64,000 bases of DNA from Gracilimonas sp. (GTDB lineage: Bacteria; Bacteroidota; Rhodothermia; Balneolales; Balneolaceae), in NCBI RefSeq assembly GCF_017641085.1, contig NZ_JAEPPI010000001.1, positions 124,001-188,000 of the forward strand, in the 5' to 3' direction. The notes below the pieces were generated by a model, which searched no databases, was not told the origin of the DNA, and saw only the letters and a program-made list of their open reading frames with translations. Of this stretch, positions 53,801 through 62,917 are shown piece after piece; within the stretch, counting starts at the first letter, position 1, and each line of letters starts with the position of its first letter. Position numbers and translations under genes: made by a program.

Positions 53801-54490
53801 ATGAGTGAAAAAGTAAGATCCATGTTTGCCGACATTGCCGATGATTATGATCGGGTGAACAGCGTATTGTCATTTGGGGTGCATCACGCATGGAGAAAAA
53901 AAGCGGTATTGGAAAGCGGAGCTCACGAAGGGGATCACGTTCTTGACTGCGCGACCGGTACCGGTGATTTGGCGATCGAATTTAAAAAGGCCGTGGGGGA
54001 ATCCGGATATGTATTGGGAACCGATTTCTGTGCGCCCATGATTGAACCGGCTCCTGAAAAAGCAGAAAGTGCCGGCTTGAAAATCGATTTTGAAGTCGCC
54101 GATGCGATGAATCTTCCCTATGAAGACGACAAATTTGATATCTCCAGTATCGCATTCGGTATCCGAAATGTTGATGACCCGGTAGTTGCCCTGAAAGAAC
54201 TGGCACGTGTGGTAAAACCGGGAGGAAGAGTTACGGTGCTGGAATTCGGGCAGCCCAAAGGGCTCATGAAATATCCATACGAACTCTACAGTCAGCACAT
54301 TATGCCGGCTATTGGCGGATGGCTGAGTGGAAACCGGGAAGCCTATACCTACCTGCCACGGACAAGCGCTGAATTCCCGGCCGGTGATAGATTTTTAGCT
54401 TTGATGGATGAATCAGGTTCTTTCAAAGAGAAGCGGGCCGTTAAGCTAACCGGTGGCATCGCATACGTTTATGTAGGAGTGGTTCAATAA
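53801..54490 (+). CDS. menG: Demethylmenaquinone methyltransferase
   Basis: A 229-residue methyltransferase with VRSMFADIADDYDRVNSVLSFG and SAM motif I DCATGTGDLA, plus the UbiE-type FGIRNVDDP and LEFGQPKGLM. It makes menaquinone (and possibly ubiquinone) by C-methylation. The name ubiE applies if ubiquinone is made. It precedes fabZ on the same strand with 117 bp between. Confidence 0.95.
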   Translation: MSEKVRSMFADIADDYDRVNSVLSFGVHHAWRKKAVLESGAHEGDHVLDCATGTGDLAIEFKKAVGESGYVLGTDFCAPMIEPAPEKAESAGLKIDFEVADAMNLPYEDDKFDISSIAFGIRNVDDPVVALKELARVVKPGGRVTVLEFGQPKGLMKYPYELYSQHIMPAIGGWLSGNREAYTYLPRTSAEFPAGDRFLALMDESGSFKEKRAVKLTGGIAYVYVGVVQ

Positions 54491-54607
54491 TTGTATATTC
54501 CAAAATTCATTCAGGCCACTAAATCTCAAAAGCGCTAGAAGAGAACAGAACTTTAACATTTCGCGATTTAGAGTTTTTGTGGCGGATTAACAAACCCAAC
54601 AAGTTTT

Positions 54608-55045
54608 ATGAAAATAGAAGACATTAAAAAAGTTCTCCCTCACCGATATCCATTTTTACTTGTAGACCGGGTGCTGGAGGTAGAGGAAGAAAAGATCAAA
54701 GCCCTGAAAAACGTAACGGCTAACGAAGAGTTTTTTAACGGCCATTTTCCCGGTCAGCCTATCATGCCCGGGGTTTTACAGGTTGAGGCATTGGCTCAGG
54801 CCGGCGCTATTATGCTGATGACCCAGAAGGCGGAAAACCCTGATGAGACCCTGATGGTATTCACCGGTATCAATAACTGCAAGTTCAGAAGACAGGTAGT
54901 TCCCGGAGATCAACTGATCCTGGAAGTGGAAATGGGTTCTATGCGGCGCAATTTTGTTACCATGAAAGGCAAAGCCACTGTTGATGGTGAAGTAGCCTGT
55001 GAACTGGAAGCATCGGCAGCATTGGTACCAAAGGATAAAGCATGA
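54608..55045 (+). CDS. fabZ: 3-hydroxyacyl-ACP dehydratase
   Basis: A 145-residue hot-dog-fold enzyme of fatty acid synthesis. [12 protein letters not shown], catalytic His46 in [12 protein letters not shown], and Glu60 in [11 protein letters not shown] are conserved. It is stand-alone, not fused to lpxC as in many Bacteroidota. It is translationally coupled to panB by a 4-bp overlap. Confidence 0.96.
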   Translation: MKIEDIKKVLPHRYPFLLVDRVLEVEEEKIKALKNVTANEEFFNGHFPGQPIMPGVLQVEALAQAGAIMLMTQKAENPDETLMVFTGINNCKFRRQVVPGDQLILEVEMGSMRRNFVTMKGKATVDGEVACELEASAALVPKDKA

Positions 55046-55872
55046 GTACTCAAAAAAATTCAGATCGCCCGGTAAAGATTACAACCCAGACGGTGGTTGA
55101 TATGAAAAGAAAAGGCGAGAAGATTTCCATGCTTACCGCCTACGATTTTACCATGGCTCAGATTATTGATCAGGCCGGAATTGAGATCATTTTGGTGGGA
55201 GATTCAGCTAGTAACGTAATGGCAGGCCACGAAACAACGGTACCCATGACGCTGGATCATATGATCTACCATACCTCGTGCGTAGTTCGGGGTGTGGATC
55301 GGGCTTTGGTTATAGCTGATCTGCCTTTTATGAGCTATCAGGTAACCACGAAAGAGGCTTTGATCAGTGCCGGACGCATGATGAAAGAAGCTGGAGCTCA
55401 TGCCATTAAAATGGAAGGCGGTAAACCGATCATAAATTCGGTGAAGAAAATTGTGGAAGCAGGTATCCCGGTGATGGGTCATTTAGGCCTGACCCCACAA
55501 AGCATTTATAAATTTGGAACGTACAAAGTTCGTGCCACCGAAGAGCAGGAAGCTGAAGAGCTGATCCGGGACGCCAAGTTACTCGAAGAAGCCGGATGTT
55601 TTTCAATCGTGTTGGAAAAAATTCCTGCAAAACTTGCGGCAAGGGTAACAGAAGAAATTTCAATTCCAACCATAGGAATCGGAGCCGGAGCCGGTTGTGA
55701 CGGGCAGGTTCTTGTTATCCATGATATGCTCGGGCTGAATAAAGAATTTAATCCTCGGTTCCTGAGAAGGTATGCGGATTTAAATACAGTAATGACTGAC
55801 GCTGTTCAGAATTATATCAAAGACGTTAAGAGTAAAGATTTTCCAAACGAAGAAGAACAATACGGCGGATGA
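55042..55872 (+). CDS. panB: 3-methyl-2-oxobutanoate hydroxymethyltransferase
   Basis: A 276-residue TIM-barrel enzyme of pantothenate synthesis. [31 protein letters not shown] (metal Asp) and [18 protein letters not shown] and [14 protein letters not shown] mark PanB. Overlaps fabZ and surE by 4 bp each; the three form one translationally linked operon linking CoA/acyl metabolism and stress. Confidence 0.97.
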   Translation: MSTQKNSDRPVKITTQTVVDMKRKGEKISMLTAYDFTMAQIIDQAGIEIILVGDSASNVMAGHETTVPMTLDHMIYHTSCVVRGVDRALVIADLPFMSYQVTTKEALISAGRMMKEAGAHAIKMEGGKPIINSVKKIVEAGIPVMGHLGLTPQSIYKFGTYKVRATEEQEAEELIRDAKLLEEAGCFSIVLEKIPAKLAARVTEEISIPTIGIGAGAGCDGQVLVIHDMLGLNKEFNPRFLRRYADLNTVMTDAVQNYIKDVKSKDFPNEEEQYGG

Positions 55873-56642
55873 GCGATTCAAAAGAGCGACCTTTTATTTT
55901 AGTAAGTAACGACGACGGAATTTTCTCACCCGGTATTAAAGCGCTCGCTGAAGTAGCTGCCGAATTCGGGGATGTTTACATCGTAGCACCTGATAAAGAG
56001 CAAAGCGCGGTAGGACATTCCATTACCATTCAGGTTCCGCTTCGGTCAAGTAAGTTCACTGTGGCAGATAAATATGAAGGAGAAGCCGTAAACGGGACTC
56101 CGGCTGATTGTGTGAAATTGGCTCATGGCCAGCTTTTGGACAGAAAGCCTGATTTAGTGGTTAGCGGAATTAATCATGGAAGCAATGCAGGAATCAATAT
56201 CATGTACTCCGGGACTGTGAGTGCCGCGACTGAAGGAACCATTTTGGGTTATCCATCCATTGCGGTAAGCTGTACGGATTTTAATGAAGATGCCAATCTT
56301 CGAGGTTGTCAGGAAGCCGCCCGTCGGGTGATAAAGCATGTGCTGAAGAATGGGTTACCAAGAGGAGTTACGCTGAATGTAAACGCCCCGGCCGGTGAAT
56401 TTACCGACATCAAATGGACCCGCCAGGCCGACAGCCGCTATGTCGAAGAATATGAAAGCCGAACTGATCCATTCAACAGAGCTTACTACTGGCTGACCGG
56501 CAAATTTGAATTACTGGACGAAGGAAAAGACTCGGATATTCATGTGCTGAATGAAGGGCTGGCTTCGGTTACGCCTATTCAGTATGACCTTACAGCTTAT
56601 GATTTGTTAGAGGGAAAAGAAGACAGCGACCTGCAAGGGTAG
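55869..56642 (+). CDS. surE: 5'-nucleotidase SurE
   Basis: A 257-residue acid phosphatase/nucleotidase. VSNDDG (12-17) gives metal Asp15 and Asp16; [20 protein letters not shown] and [13 protein letters not shown] are conserved. It hydrolyses nucleoside monophosphates and aids survival in stationary phase. Third gene of the fabZ-panB-surE operon. Confidence 0.95.
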   Translation: MSDSKERPFILVSNDDGIFSPGIKALAEVAAEFGDVYIVAPDKEQSAVGHSITIQVPLRSSKFTVADKYEGEAVNGTPADCVKLAHGQLLDRKPDLVVSGINHGSNAGINIMYSGTVSAATEGTILGYPSIAVSCTDFNEDANLRGCQEAARRVIKHVLKNGLPRGVTLNVNAPAGEFTDIKWTRQADSRYVEEYESRTDPFNRAYYWLTGKFELLDEGKDSDIHVLNEGLASVTPIQYDLTAYDLLEGKEDSDLQG

Positions 56643-56688
56643 TAAGCACTCCCGACCGGATTTAAAAAAAGTCGGTTACGACGCAGAG

Positions 56689-56765
56689 CGTCCTAACCAG
56701 AGAATGTTTTGAAATAATAGAAGATCATTTACTGAACCTCGTTCTGACGCTCCGCGTCGGAACAA
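56689..56765. repeat. Dispersed palindromic element near surE end
   Basis: GACGCAGAGCGTC (a palindrome) at the left and CTCGTTCTGACGCTCCGCGTCGGAAC (26 bases, only in part: GACGCTCCGCGTC) at the right of a 77-bp unit. Related to the element at 38826-38862. It lies between convergent surE and the lipase gene. Confidence 0.55.
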
Positions 56766-56814
56766 ATATGGTGTTCGGTACCTGTAATCAATACCGATCA
56801 AAAAAAGATCAGTA

Positions 56815-57666
56815 TCAGTGCCCGCTTTTAGCCAACCGTTTCAGCAGGTTCAACCAAAACTTCTCGTAGATCTTTTGTGATTCCTTATTCATTTGTAAGT
56901 GCATCTGAGCCAAATGGGAAAGAGGAACCGTTTCAAGGTGTGTTCCCCATTTTGCGCTTTCAACAGAAACAAAAGCATCATTTTCGCCTTCTTTTTCAAA
57001 AATCTGGCTGTTCTGAAATTTCAGCATTGGGTTGATAGAGAATTTGGTGCCCTTTCCAACAGCTGCGGTGTAAGAATAGTAAGCTACATCTTCGGCATCG
57101 GGGTGTTCCGGATTGAAAACATCGGTCACATAACCACACGTAAGTTGCTCCAGCGACCCGAGGGCGTCACTTTTTGTTTTTGGATACATGTTATCTCCAA
57201 ACCAATCGAACATTTCACTCAGTTTTTCAGTAACCAATTCCGGGGCTTTCAAAACCAAATCTGCCAGGCTGGAACCATGGTGGGGAGTAGCAATAGTGGT
57301 GAGGCTTGCAACCCGATGGGCAATATCCAACTTGGATAGGGCACAACGCATATCGAGTCCGCCCATGCTGTGAGAAACCACATTAACCTTTTCACACCCA
57401 TACTCTTTGCAAAATTTTTCGATGAGTAAAACCCAGTTTTCAGCCCGCGTTTCGATCCGGGCATAAGGCACTACATTAGGGGCGATAGCCGGTACTCCAT
57501 GAGCCCTGATTTGCATACACGGGTCGTGCATAGGGCCTGACTTTATCACCGAACCAATAGCTCCGTAGCCGTGGCACATAAACACAGGGTATTTAAGCTG
57601 TACCATATCCGGCTGTGGAAACTCCTTCAGCTCAAATCGTTTTAAAAGGGTGGATCGGTCGGGCAT
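56815..57666 (-). CDS. Alpha/beta-hydrolase, lipase-like
   Basis: A 283-residue hydrolase. VFMCHGYGAIG has the oxyanion region and the nucleophile is Ser in VVSHSMGGLD (GxSxG as SHSMG, first residue Ser). The lid and C-terminal His are consistent with bacterial triacylglycerol lipases (SHLAQMHL). No signal peptide. It starts 1 nt after the stop of a small membrane-anchored protein, so they form a pair. Confidence 0.8.
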   Translation of the reverse strand: MPDRSTLLKRFELKEFPQPDMVQLKYPVFMCHGYGAIGSVIKSGPMHDPCMQIRAHGVPAIAPNVVPYARIETRAENWVLLIEKFCKEYGCEKVNVVSHSMGGLDMRCALSKLDIAHRVASLTTIATPHHGSSLADLVLKAPELVTEKLSEMFDWFGDNMYPKTKSDALGSLEQLTCGYVTDVFNPEHPDAEDVAYYSYTAAVGKGTKFSINPMLKFQNSQIFEKEGENDAFVSVESAKWGTHLETVPLSHLAQMHLQMNKESQKIYEKFWLNLLKRLAKSGH

Positions 57667-57667
57667 G

Positions 57668-58108
57668 TTATTCTTTTGGGGTAGCTAAACTGTCCAGTTC
57701 AGGGTTAGTGGTTAAACGGATGGATCTCAAAACGGTTCCCTGATCATAAATATAAATATCCATATCATGGGAAGGAAAATGCACTTTAGCCGGCGCCTGC
57801 ATATCATACTTGAACAAATCCTTATGTAAATCTACATGAAAAAGCGTTTTTGAAAATCTCGATGGCACCTCAATACGATATTCCTTTCTGGTGAAGATGG
57901 TATCAATTCTTATGCTCGTTACTCTTATTTGCTCAGCCTTGATTTGGGCGTCCTGAATATGAACATTCAGGAGCGAGTCGAGCTCATGAGCGTTTTCAAT
58001 TTGATAGTTCTTGTAATCAGGCGAAGCTGCCAGAATAATTCCGCTTACGATACATGACAGCACCAGCAACACTGTGACTAACTTCTTTCCGTTTTTCTTA
58101 TCCAGCAT
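57668..58108 (-). CDS. Small membrane-anchored protein upstream of lipase
   Basis: A 146-residue protein with a basic N-terminus (LDKKNGKK), one membrane helix (about 11-28, VTVLLVLSCIVSGIILAA) and a beta-rich extracytoplasmic part (FSKTLFHVDLHKDL). I do not recognise a family. It is directly before the lipase (1-nt gap), suggesting a functional pair, for instance an assistant of the hydrolase. Confidence 0.65.
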   Translation of the reverse strand: MLDKKNGKKLVTVLLVLSCIVSGIILAASPDYKNYQIENAHELDSLLNVHIQDAQIKAEQIRVTSIRIDTIFTRKEYRIEVPSRFSKTLFHVDLHKDLFKYDMQAPAKVHFPSHDMDIYIYDQGTVLRSIRLTTNPELDSLATPKE

Positions 58109-58180
58109 AAACCGGGTTGGGTTCTTAACTTCTTAGATTTACCTTAGGCTGAATCTATAAACTTCTGCTGAAAAAAAGAT

Positions 58181-59329
58181 ATGTCTTTTCAGATTCAAAA
58201 AATTGAAACACAACAACATATAAACGATTTTCACCATCTACCCGAACGGCTGTATAAAGATAACAGCTGGTATCGGCCGCCTTTTCGGTTTGAGGTTGAA
58301 AATGTATTCAATCGGGAAAAAAATGAACGGTTTCGGAAAGGGGGAGAATGTGAGCGATTTCTGGTTCTGGAGAATGGTGAAGTTGTCGGCCGGTTTGCTG
58401 TATTTATCGATCCTGAAAAAGATGAGCGATATGACCCAAAGCTTGGGGGAATTGGTTTCATGGAAATGGAAAATATTCCGGGCATAGCTGAGTCTGTCAT
58501 CAAGTTTGCAAAAAAATGGCACCAGGAAAGGGGATATGCTGGATTTCGTGGTCCCATTAATTTTGGCGAAAACGATACTTTCTGGGGCATTCAAACCGAA
58601 GGGTTTGAGGATCACAACGTGTACGGCATGATCTATCATCATACATATTACGAAGAGCTGATAGAAGAAACGAATCCCGAAAAATTTGACGATGTGTACA
58701 TGTATCAGCTGGATTTAGAACAGCCTTTGCCCGAACGATTACTCAGAATAACAGAGCGGCTGAGATCAAAAGATCACATTGAAGTTCGTCCGATTGATAA
58801 AAAGAACCTGGAACGGGACGGGGAAATGATCCGCCAAATTTACAACCGGGCATTTAGTGATCAGGTGGTGCAGGAGAGGGAAGAAGAGTTTATTGGGATC
58901 TCACGGGAAACCATTCGGCAGATGATTAAAAAGCTGAAACCGGTGTTGATGCCGGAAACATCTCCTATTGCCTTTGTAAATGGTGAACCGGCTTCGTTCC
59001 TGGTCAGTGTTCCGGATCTTCATGAAATATCAGCTAAGACCGGCGGGACGTTAAAATGGTGGCAGCTGTACCATTTGATTGGTTTTAAAAGAAGAGCCGA
59101 AAAATTCCGCCCGCTGGCTTTTGGAACCGATCCTCGCTTTCGGGGAAGGGGACTGGAAGCGCTGGTGTTTGCTGAGGGCTTCAAGTGGACCCGAAAGCAC
59201 TATCCAAACCTGAAGGTACTGGAAGGCGGTTTCGTAAGCGAAAAGAACTGGATTATGCGCCGAAGCCTGGAAGCACTGGGCTGCGAAATCGCTAAAACGT
59301 ACCGGGTGTACAAGTGGATGTGTGGGTGA
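58181..59329 (+). CDS. GNAT-like acyltransferase family protein
   Basis: A 382-residue protein related to YghO/GNAT proteins. An N-terminal GNAT half includes RFEVENVFNREKNERF, VGRFAVFIDPEKDERY and FRGPINFGENDTFWG; the second half has AFGTDPRFRGRGLEALVF, matching the acetyl-CoA pyrophosphate loop (RGRGLE). It should transfer an acyl group to an unknown acceptor. Divergent from the small membrane gene. Confidence 0.8.
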   Translation: MSFQIQKIETQQHINDFHHLPERLYKDNSWYRPPFRFEVENVFNREKNERFRKGGECERFLVLENGEVVGRFAVFIDPEKDERYDPKLGGIGFMEMENIPGIAESVIKFAKKWHQERGYAGFRGPINFGENDTFWGIQTEGFEDHNVYGMIYHHTYYEELIEETNPEKFDDVYMYQLDLEQPLPERLLRITERLRSKDHIEVRPIDKKNLERDGEMIRQIYNRAFSDQVVQEREEEFIGISRETIRQMIKKLKPVLMPETSPIAFVNGEPASFLVSVPDLHEISAKTGGTLKWWQLYHLIGFKRRAEKFRPLAFGTDPRFRGRGLEALVFAEGFKWTRKHYPNLKVLEGGFVSEKNWIMRRSLEALGCEIAKTYRVYKWMCG

Positions 59330-59590
59330 TTAGGTGATGAAGTGATGAAGTGATGAAGTGATGTGGTGATGAAGTGATGAAGTGATGTGGTGATAAGGTG
59401 ATATTAAGAATTCAAAAATCGAATTTGGTATGCTAATCTGTTCAAGGGTAAATGGCGAAAATGACCACTTGTGCGATGTTGTATCAAAACATTTGTAGCT
59501 AAAGTTCCATCCTAGCGGACGCTTGAATTAGGTCGAGGTGTCCTCAAGATGACATCACTCATCACTTCATCACCCTATCAATTAATCACT
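59325..59590. repeat. Composite palindromic repeat element, copy 1
   Basis: Tandem GTGATGAA/GTGATGTG octamers (about 59331-59400) lead into AATTCAAAAATCGAA, a variable centre, then GAGGTGTCCTCAAGATGAC and TCACTTCATCACCC at the right, the inverse of the left octamers. The centre (59456-59530) carries the dispersed CTTGTGCG / AGCGGACGCTTGAA element, absent from copy 2, so one element is nested in another. No gene is seen in this 256-bp interval. Confidence 0.7.
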
Positions 59591-60782
59591 CTCCACTTCT
59601 AAAAATCGTATTCAGGATCTCAATCGAAATGTCTTTTTTACTTCCCTGAAATTTTTGCTCAGAGTCTTTGCTCAGCAGGTGGACTGAGTTGGTATCAGCT
59701 TCGAAGCCGGCGTCTTTGTCGTTTAAAGAATTGGCGATAATAAAGTCGGCGTTCTTCTTATTCAGCTTGGTAGTCGCATTTTCGATCAGGTTTTCTGTTT
59801 CCATGGCAAAACCGATCAGAATCTGTCCTTTTGGTTTATGCTCACCCAGCCATGAAAGAATATCCGGGGTTTGCTTAAGCTTAATCTCATTGCCGGCTTT
59901 ATCTTTCTTCACTTTATTTTGGTGCACTTCTTCGGGGGTGAAGTCAGAAACAGCCGCAGCCATGATGATCACATCTGCAGCAGCATATTGCTTAACGGCA
60001 TCAAATAAATCGGCCGTACTGGTTATTTTAATAGAGTGGATGCCTTCCGGTGTGGGAATTGAAAGGGGGCCGTGAATCAACGTTACGTCTGCACCCAGGC
60101 TTTGAGCAGCCTCCGCCATAGCCACGCCCATTTTTCCGGAACTTGGATTTGAAATAAATCGAACCGGGTCTATGTGTTCGCGGGTGGGACCGGCAGTTAC
60201 AACCACTTTTTGCCCTTCCAGCGGCCCTTCAACAGATCCGATGATTTCAGAAGCTTTTTCAAGAATGGCTTCAATTTCAGGCAAGCGACCTTTTCCTTCC
60301 AATCCACTGGCCAGGTAACCGGATTCCGGCTCTAAAACATGATATCCGTTTTCTTGTACCTTTTTCAGGTTATCTGAGACGCCCGGTGCTTCATACATCT
60401 CTCCGTCCATGGTTGGACAAATTAGAATGGGGCATCGCGCAGCCAGAACAGTGCTGGTGAGCATATTGTCAGAAAGACCGGTAGCGATTTTGGCGAGCGT
60501 GTTGGCCGTGCAGGGGGCGATTACAAAAAGATCGGCCCATTCGCCCCAGTTAATGTGGCGGGTCCAGTCGCTGGAGTCTCCTTCATCGGGGAAAATATCT
60601 ACGGCCACTTCATGGCCGGACAGGGAAGCAAAAGTCTCTAAACCAACAAAGCGGGTGGCTGAAGGCGTCATAGTGACGCGGACTTCGGCTCCCGCTTTTT
60701 GAAATTCTCTGAGTAAAAAAGCAGCTTTATAGGCTGCAATTCCTCCGGTAACACCAAGAATGATGCGTTTACCGGAGAGCAT
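59586..60782 (-). CDS. coaBC: Bifunctional phosphopantothenoylcysteine decarboxylase/synthetase
   Basis: A 398-residue coenzyme A enzyme. CoaC half (1-180): [34 protein letters not shown], and the flexible flap; CoaB half: [25 protein letters not shown] and AAAVSDF. It joins cysteine to phosphopantothenate and decarboxylates the product. It ends the yicC-gmk-rpoZ-coaBC operon, 2 bp after rpoZ. Confidence 0.96.
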   Translation of the reverse strand: MLSGKRIILGVTGGIAAYKAAFLLREFQKAGAEVRVTMTPSATRFVGLETFASLSGHEVAVDIFPDEGDSSDWTRHINWGEWADLFVIAPCTANTLAKIATGLSDNMLTSTVLAARCPILICPTMDGEMYEAPGVSDNLKKVQENGYHVLEPESGYLASGLEGKGRLPEIEAILEKASEIIGSVEGPLEGQKVVVTAGPTREHIDPVRFISNPSSGKMGVAMAEAAQSLGADVTLIHGPLSIPTPEGIHSIKITSTADLFDAVKQYAAADVIIMAAAVSDFTPEEVHQNKVKKDKAGNEIKLKQTPDILSWLGEHKPKGQILIGFAMETENLIENATTKLNKKNADFIIANSLNDKDAGFEADTNSVHLLSKDSEQKFQGSKKDISIEILNTIFRSGE

Positions 60783-60784
60783 GA

Positions 60785-61078
60785 TTAATCCTCTTTTTCA
60801 GGATGTCGGTAATAAATTTGGTCTTCCTGCATTTCCACAATAGATCGCTGAGTAGCGTGTGGAAGCTTTTCGAAAGCTTTGGAGATGTTCTCCTGCTCTT
60901 CGTTGAAAGAAAACTCGTCTTCTTCTTCAAATCCTTCGAAATACTGGAGTTTTTCGTCCAGTTCTAATTTCTCCTGAGCTGCAATCTGTCGGGCTCTCTT
61001 GGAAAGGATCACAAGTAACTCATATTTGTTACCTGTTTTGAATTTCAGTTTTTCAATGTCTAATGTTTGGACTGCCAT
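60785..61078 (-). CDS. rpoZ: RNA polymerase omega subunit
   Basis: A 97-residue omega subunit in the longer form seen in Bacteroidota relatives. The helical core NKYELLVILSKRARQIAAQEK binds the beta' subunit; an acidic tail (FEGFEEEDEF) follows. It sits between gmk (8 bp) and coaBC (2 bp), as in many bacteria (gmk-rpoZ order), which supports the call despite weak overall conservation. Confidence 0.85.
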   Translation of the reverse strand: MAVQTLDIEKLKFKTGNKYELLVILSKRARQIAAQEKLELDEKLQYFEGFEEEDEFSFNEEQENISKAFEKLPHATQRSIVEMQEDQIYYRHPEKED

Positions 61079-61086
61079 GGATGGTA

Positions 61087-61659
61087 TCAGTTTTGATTCA
61101 TGAATTCGACAACGGCTTTTTTAACCTCTGCATAAGCCGTATCCAAATTGTCATTTATAATAACCTGATCGAACTGATCAGCATATGTAAGTTCTTTTTC
61201 AGCGCGTTGGAGCCTCAAGGCCAGTGTTTCATCATCTTCGGTCCCGCGGGCGATCAGGCGCTGTTTCAAAACATCTATAGAAGGCGGCTTAATAAACAAA
61301 CTGAGACTTTCGTCTCCGTAAATCTTTTTGATATTGACCGCGCCTTTTACTTCGATGTCAAGCAGAACAAAATAGCCTGAATTTAGTTTTTTATCAACTT
61401 CTGAACGCAGTGTGCCGTATTTCTTTCCCCCATAGAATTCTTCCCATTCCAGGAATTCGCCACCGGCTGTTTTTTGGTCAAAATCGTCGTCAGTGAGGAA
61501 ATAATAGTGTTTTCCGTCCACTTCTCCTTCCCGGGCAGGACGGGTAGTTGCCGAAACAGAAAACTTAAGCTCTTCAAATTCTTTAAAAAGCCGGCGCGCG
61601 AGGGTCGTTTTTCCTGCTCCGCTGGGTGCAACTAAAATGATGACTTTACCTTTTTTCAT
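61087..61659 (-). CDS. gmk: Guanylate kinase
   Basis: A 190-residue kinase converting GMP to GDP. P-loop APSGAGKTTL (about 11-20) and GMP-binding SATTRPAREGEVDGKHYYF are typical. The start MKKGKVII at 61659 is chosen because the frame's 16 upstream codons (Cys-rich) are not family-like. Overlaps no neighbour; the operon continues 8 bp later. Confidence 0.96.
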   Translation of the reverse strand: MKKGKVIILVAPSGAGKTTLARRLFKEFEELKFSVSATTRPAREGEVDGKHYYFLTDDDFDQKTAGGEFLEWEEFYGGKKYGTLRSEVDKKLNSGYFVLLDIEVKGAVNIKKIYGDESLSLFIKPPSIDVLKQRLIARGTEDDETLALRLQRAEKELTYADQFDQVIINDNLDTAYAEVKKAVVEFMNQN

Positions 61660-61666
61660 AGTAGTA

Positions 61667-61728
61667 CTGAGACATAAGACACAAGATGTAAGATAAATTT
61701 TCTTCAATCTTACATCTTGTGTCTTAAA
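61667..61728. terminator. Inverted repeat between yicC and gmk
   Basis: GACATAAGACACAAGATGTAAGAT (about 61670-61694, key core AAGACACAAGATGTAAGA) is nearly inverse to TCTTACATCTTGTGTCTTAA (61708-61727), a long hairpin around a T-rich centre. It lies in a 75-bp gap inside the operon, so it may attenuate or process the transcript rather than end it. Confidence 0.6.
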
Positions 61729-61734
61729 TCTACT

Positions 61735-62616
61735 TTATTCGACGTTTTGGACTTGTTCACGGATTTGCTCCAGCGCTTCTTTGCATTTTACTACATACTG
61801 GGCAATGTCGGAGTTGTTAGCTTTGGAACCGATGGTATTCAGCTCGCGGTTGATCTCCTGGGTCAGGAAGTTGAGTCTTCGGCCGGCCGGTTCAGGTTGT
61901 TCAACGGCTTCAATAAAAAATTTCAGGTGTGAGCGCAGACGAACGATCTCTTCCGTAACATCCATCTTATCAACTAGAATGGCTACTTCCAATTCCAGTC
62001 GTTCGGGGTCAATTTTGTCTTCCTCAATCAGGTTGTTGATTCGCTCCATCAGCTTATCCCGCGCATCTTCAGCTCGCCCGGCTGTTTCTTTGGTGATGAT
62101 TTCCAGGTTTTCATCAATAAACTCGATGCGGTCCACCAGGTCGTTTTTAAGCTGACTGCCTTCCTGGGTTCTCATTTTCAGGAGAGATTCCACCGCTTCT
62201 GAAAGTGCTTTTTCAGCCACCTTCCATTTTTGTTCCAGCACTTCCTCGTCTTCTTCCTCATTAATAAACACATCGCCGAACTGGGTTATGTCTTTGATGG
62301 AAATGGGATCTGAAATGCCGGCTGCTTCCCTGAGATTATCCAGAATTCGGGAATAACCTTTTACTTTCTTTTCATCCACCCGGATGGAAGGCTCACCCGT
62401 TTCTGATTCCGACAGGTAAACGGTAATATTCAATTTACCACGATTAATCGTTTTCTGAACCAGCTCTTTGACTTCAAGTTCTTTGTCTTGCAAACGCTGT
62501 GGCAGGCGAATACTCAGATCCAGATAGCGACTGTTTAGTGATTTAATTTCAACCGTGGCCGTGATGCCGTTTTCAGAGGCTTCTCCGCGACCAAAGCCGG
62601 TCATTGATATAATCAT
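61735..62616 (-). CDS. YicC family endoribonuclease
   Basis: A 293-residue protein with the N-terminal YicC domain (MTGFGRGEASENG, NSRYLDLSIRLPQRL) and C-terminal DUF1732 (RLNFLTQEINRELNTIGSKAN). YicC homologues in E. coli are RNases that act on small RNAs such as RyhB. First gene of the yicC-gmk-rpoZ-coaBC operon, with 75 bp to gmk that include a direct copy of a short ACATCTTGTGTCTTA sequence in inverted form (61673-61732 region). Confidence 0.93.
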   Translation of the reverse strand: MIISMTGFGRGEASENGITATVEIKSLNSRYLDLSIRLPQRLQDKELEVKELVQKTINRGKLNITVYLSESETGEPSIRVDEKKVKGYSRILDNLREAAGISDPISIKDITQFGDVFINEEEDEEVLEQKWKVAEKALSEAVESLLKMRTQEGSQLKNDLVDRIEFIDENLEIITKETAGRAEDARDKLMERINNLIEEDKIDPERLELEVAILVDKMDVTEEIVRLRSHLKFFIEAVEQPEPAGRRLNFLTQEINRELNTIGSKANNSDIAQYVVKCKEALEQIREQVQNVE

Positions 62617-62917
62617 GATAATCTTGATGATGAAAATTGAGCGAGAAAATACGAAAGTATATCCCCTTTAAAAACTTTACTCGAATTGGGAGTTAAAGGT
62701 GATGAAGTGAGGAGTGATAAAGTGATATGTTGATATGGTGATATGAAAAATTCGTAAATCGAACCTGACATGGTGAGTAGATCAGGTATGGATCTTTCGG
62801 AGGTATCCTCAAGATGACCCCACTCCTCACTTCATCACCCTATCACTTTATCACTCATCACTATTCCATTCAATGAAAGCGAAGTTTTGTTATCTTGGCA
62901 GCCACTCAATTTTTGAT
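62617..62917. repeat. Composite palindromic repeat element, copy 2, in a 301-bp gap
   Basis: Octamer-like GTGATGAA/GTGATAAA/GTGATATG units (about 62698-62745), then AATTCGTAAATCGAA, a centre, GAGGTATCCTCAAGATGAC (62801-62819) and TCACTTCATCACCCTATCACT. It is the same element as at 59325-59590 without the nested insertion. It separates the divergent yicC and carbamoyltransferase genes; a TATCTTGG at 62891-62898 may be a weak -7 element for the latter. Confidence 0.7.
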
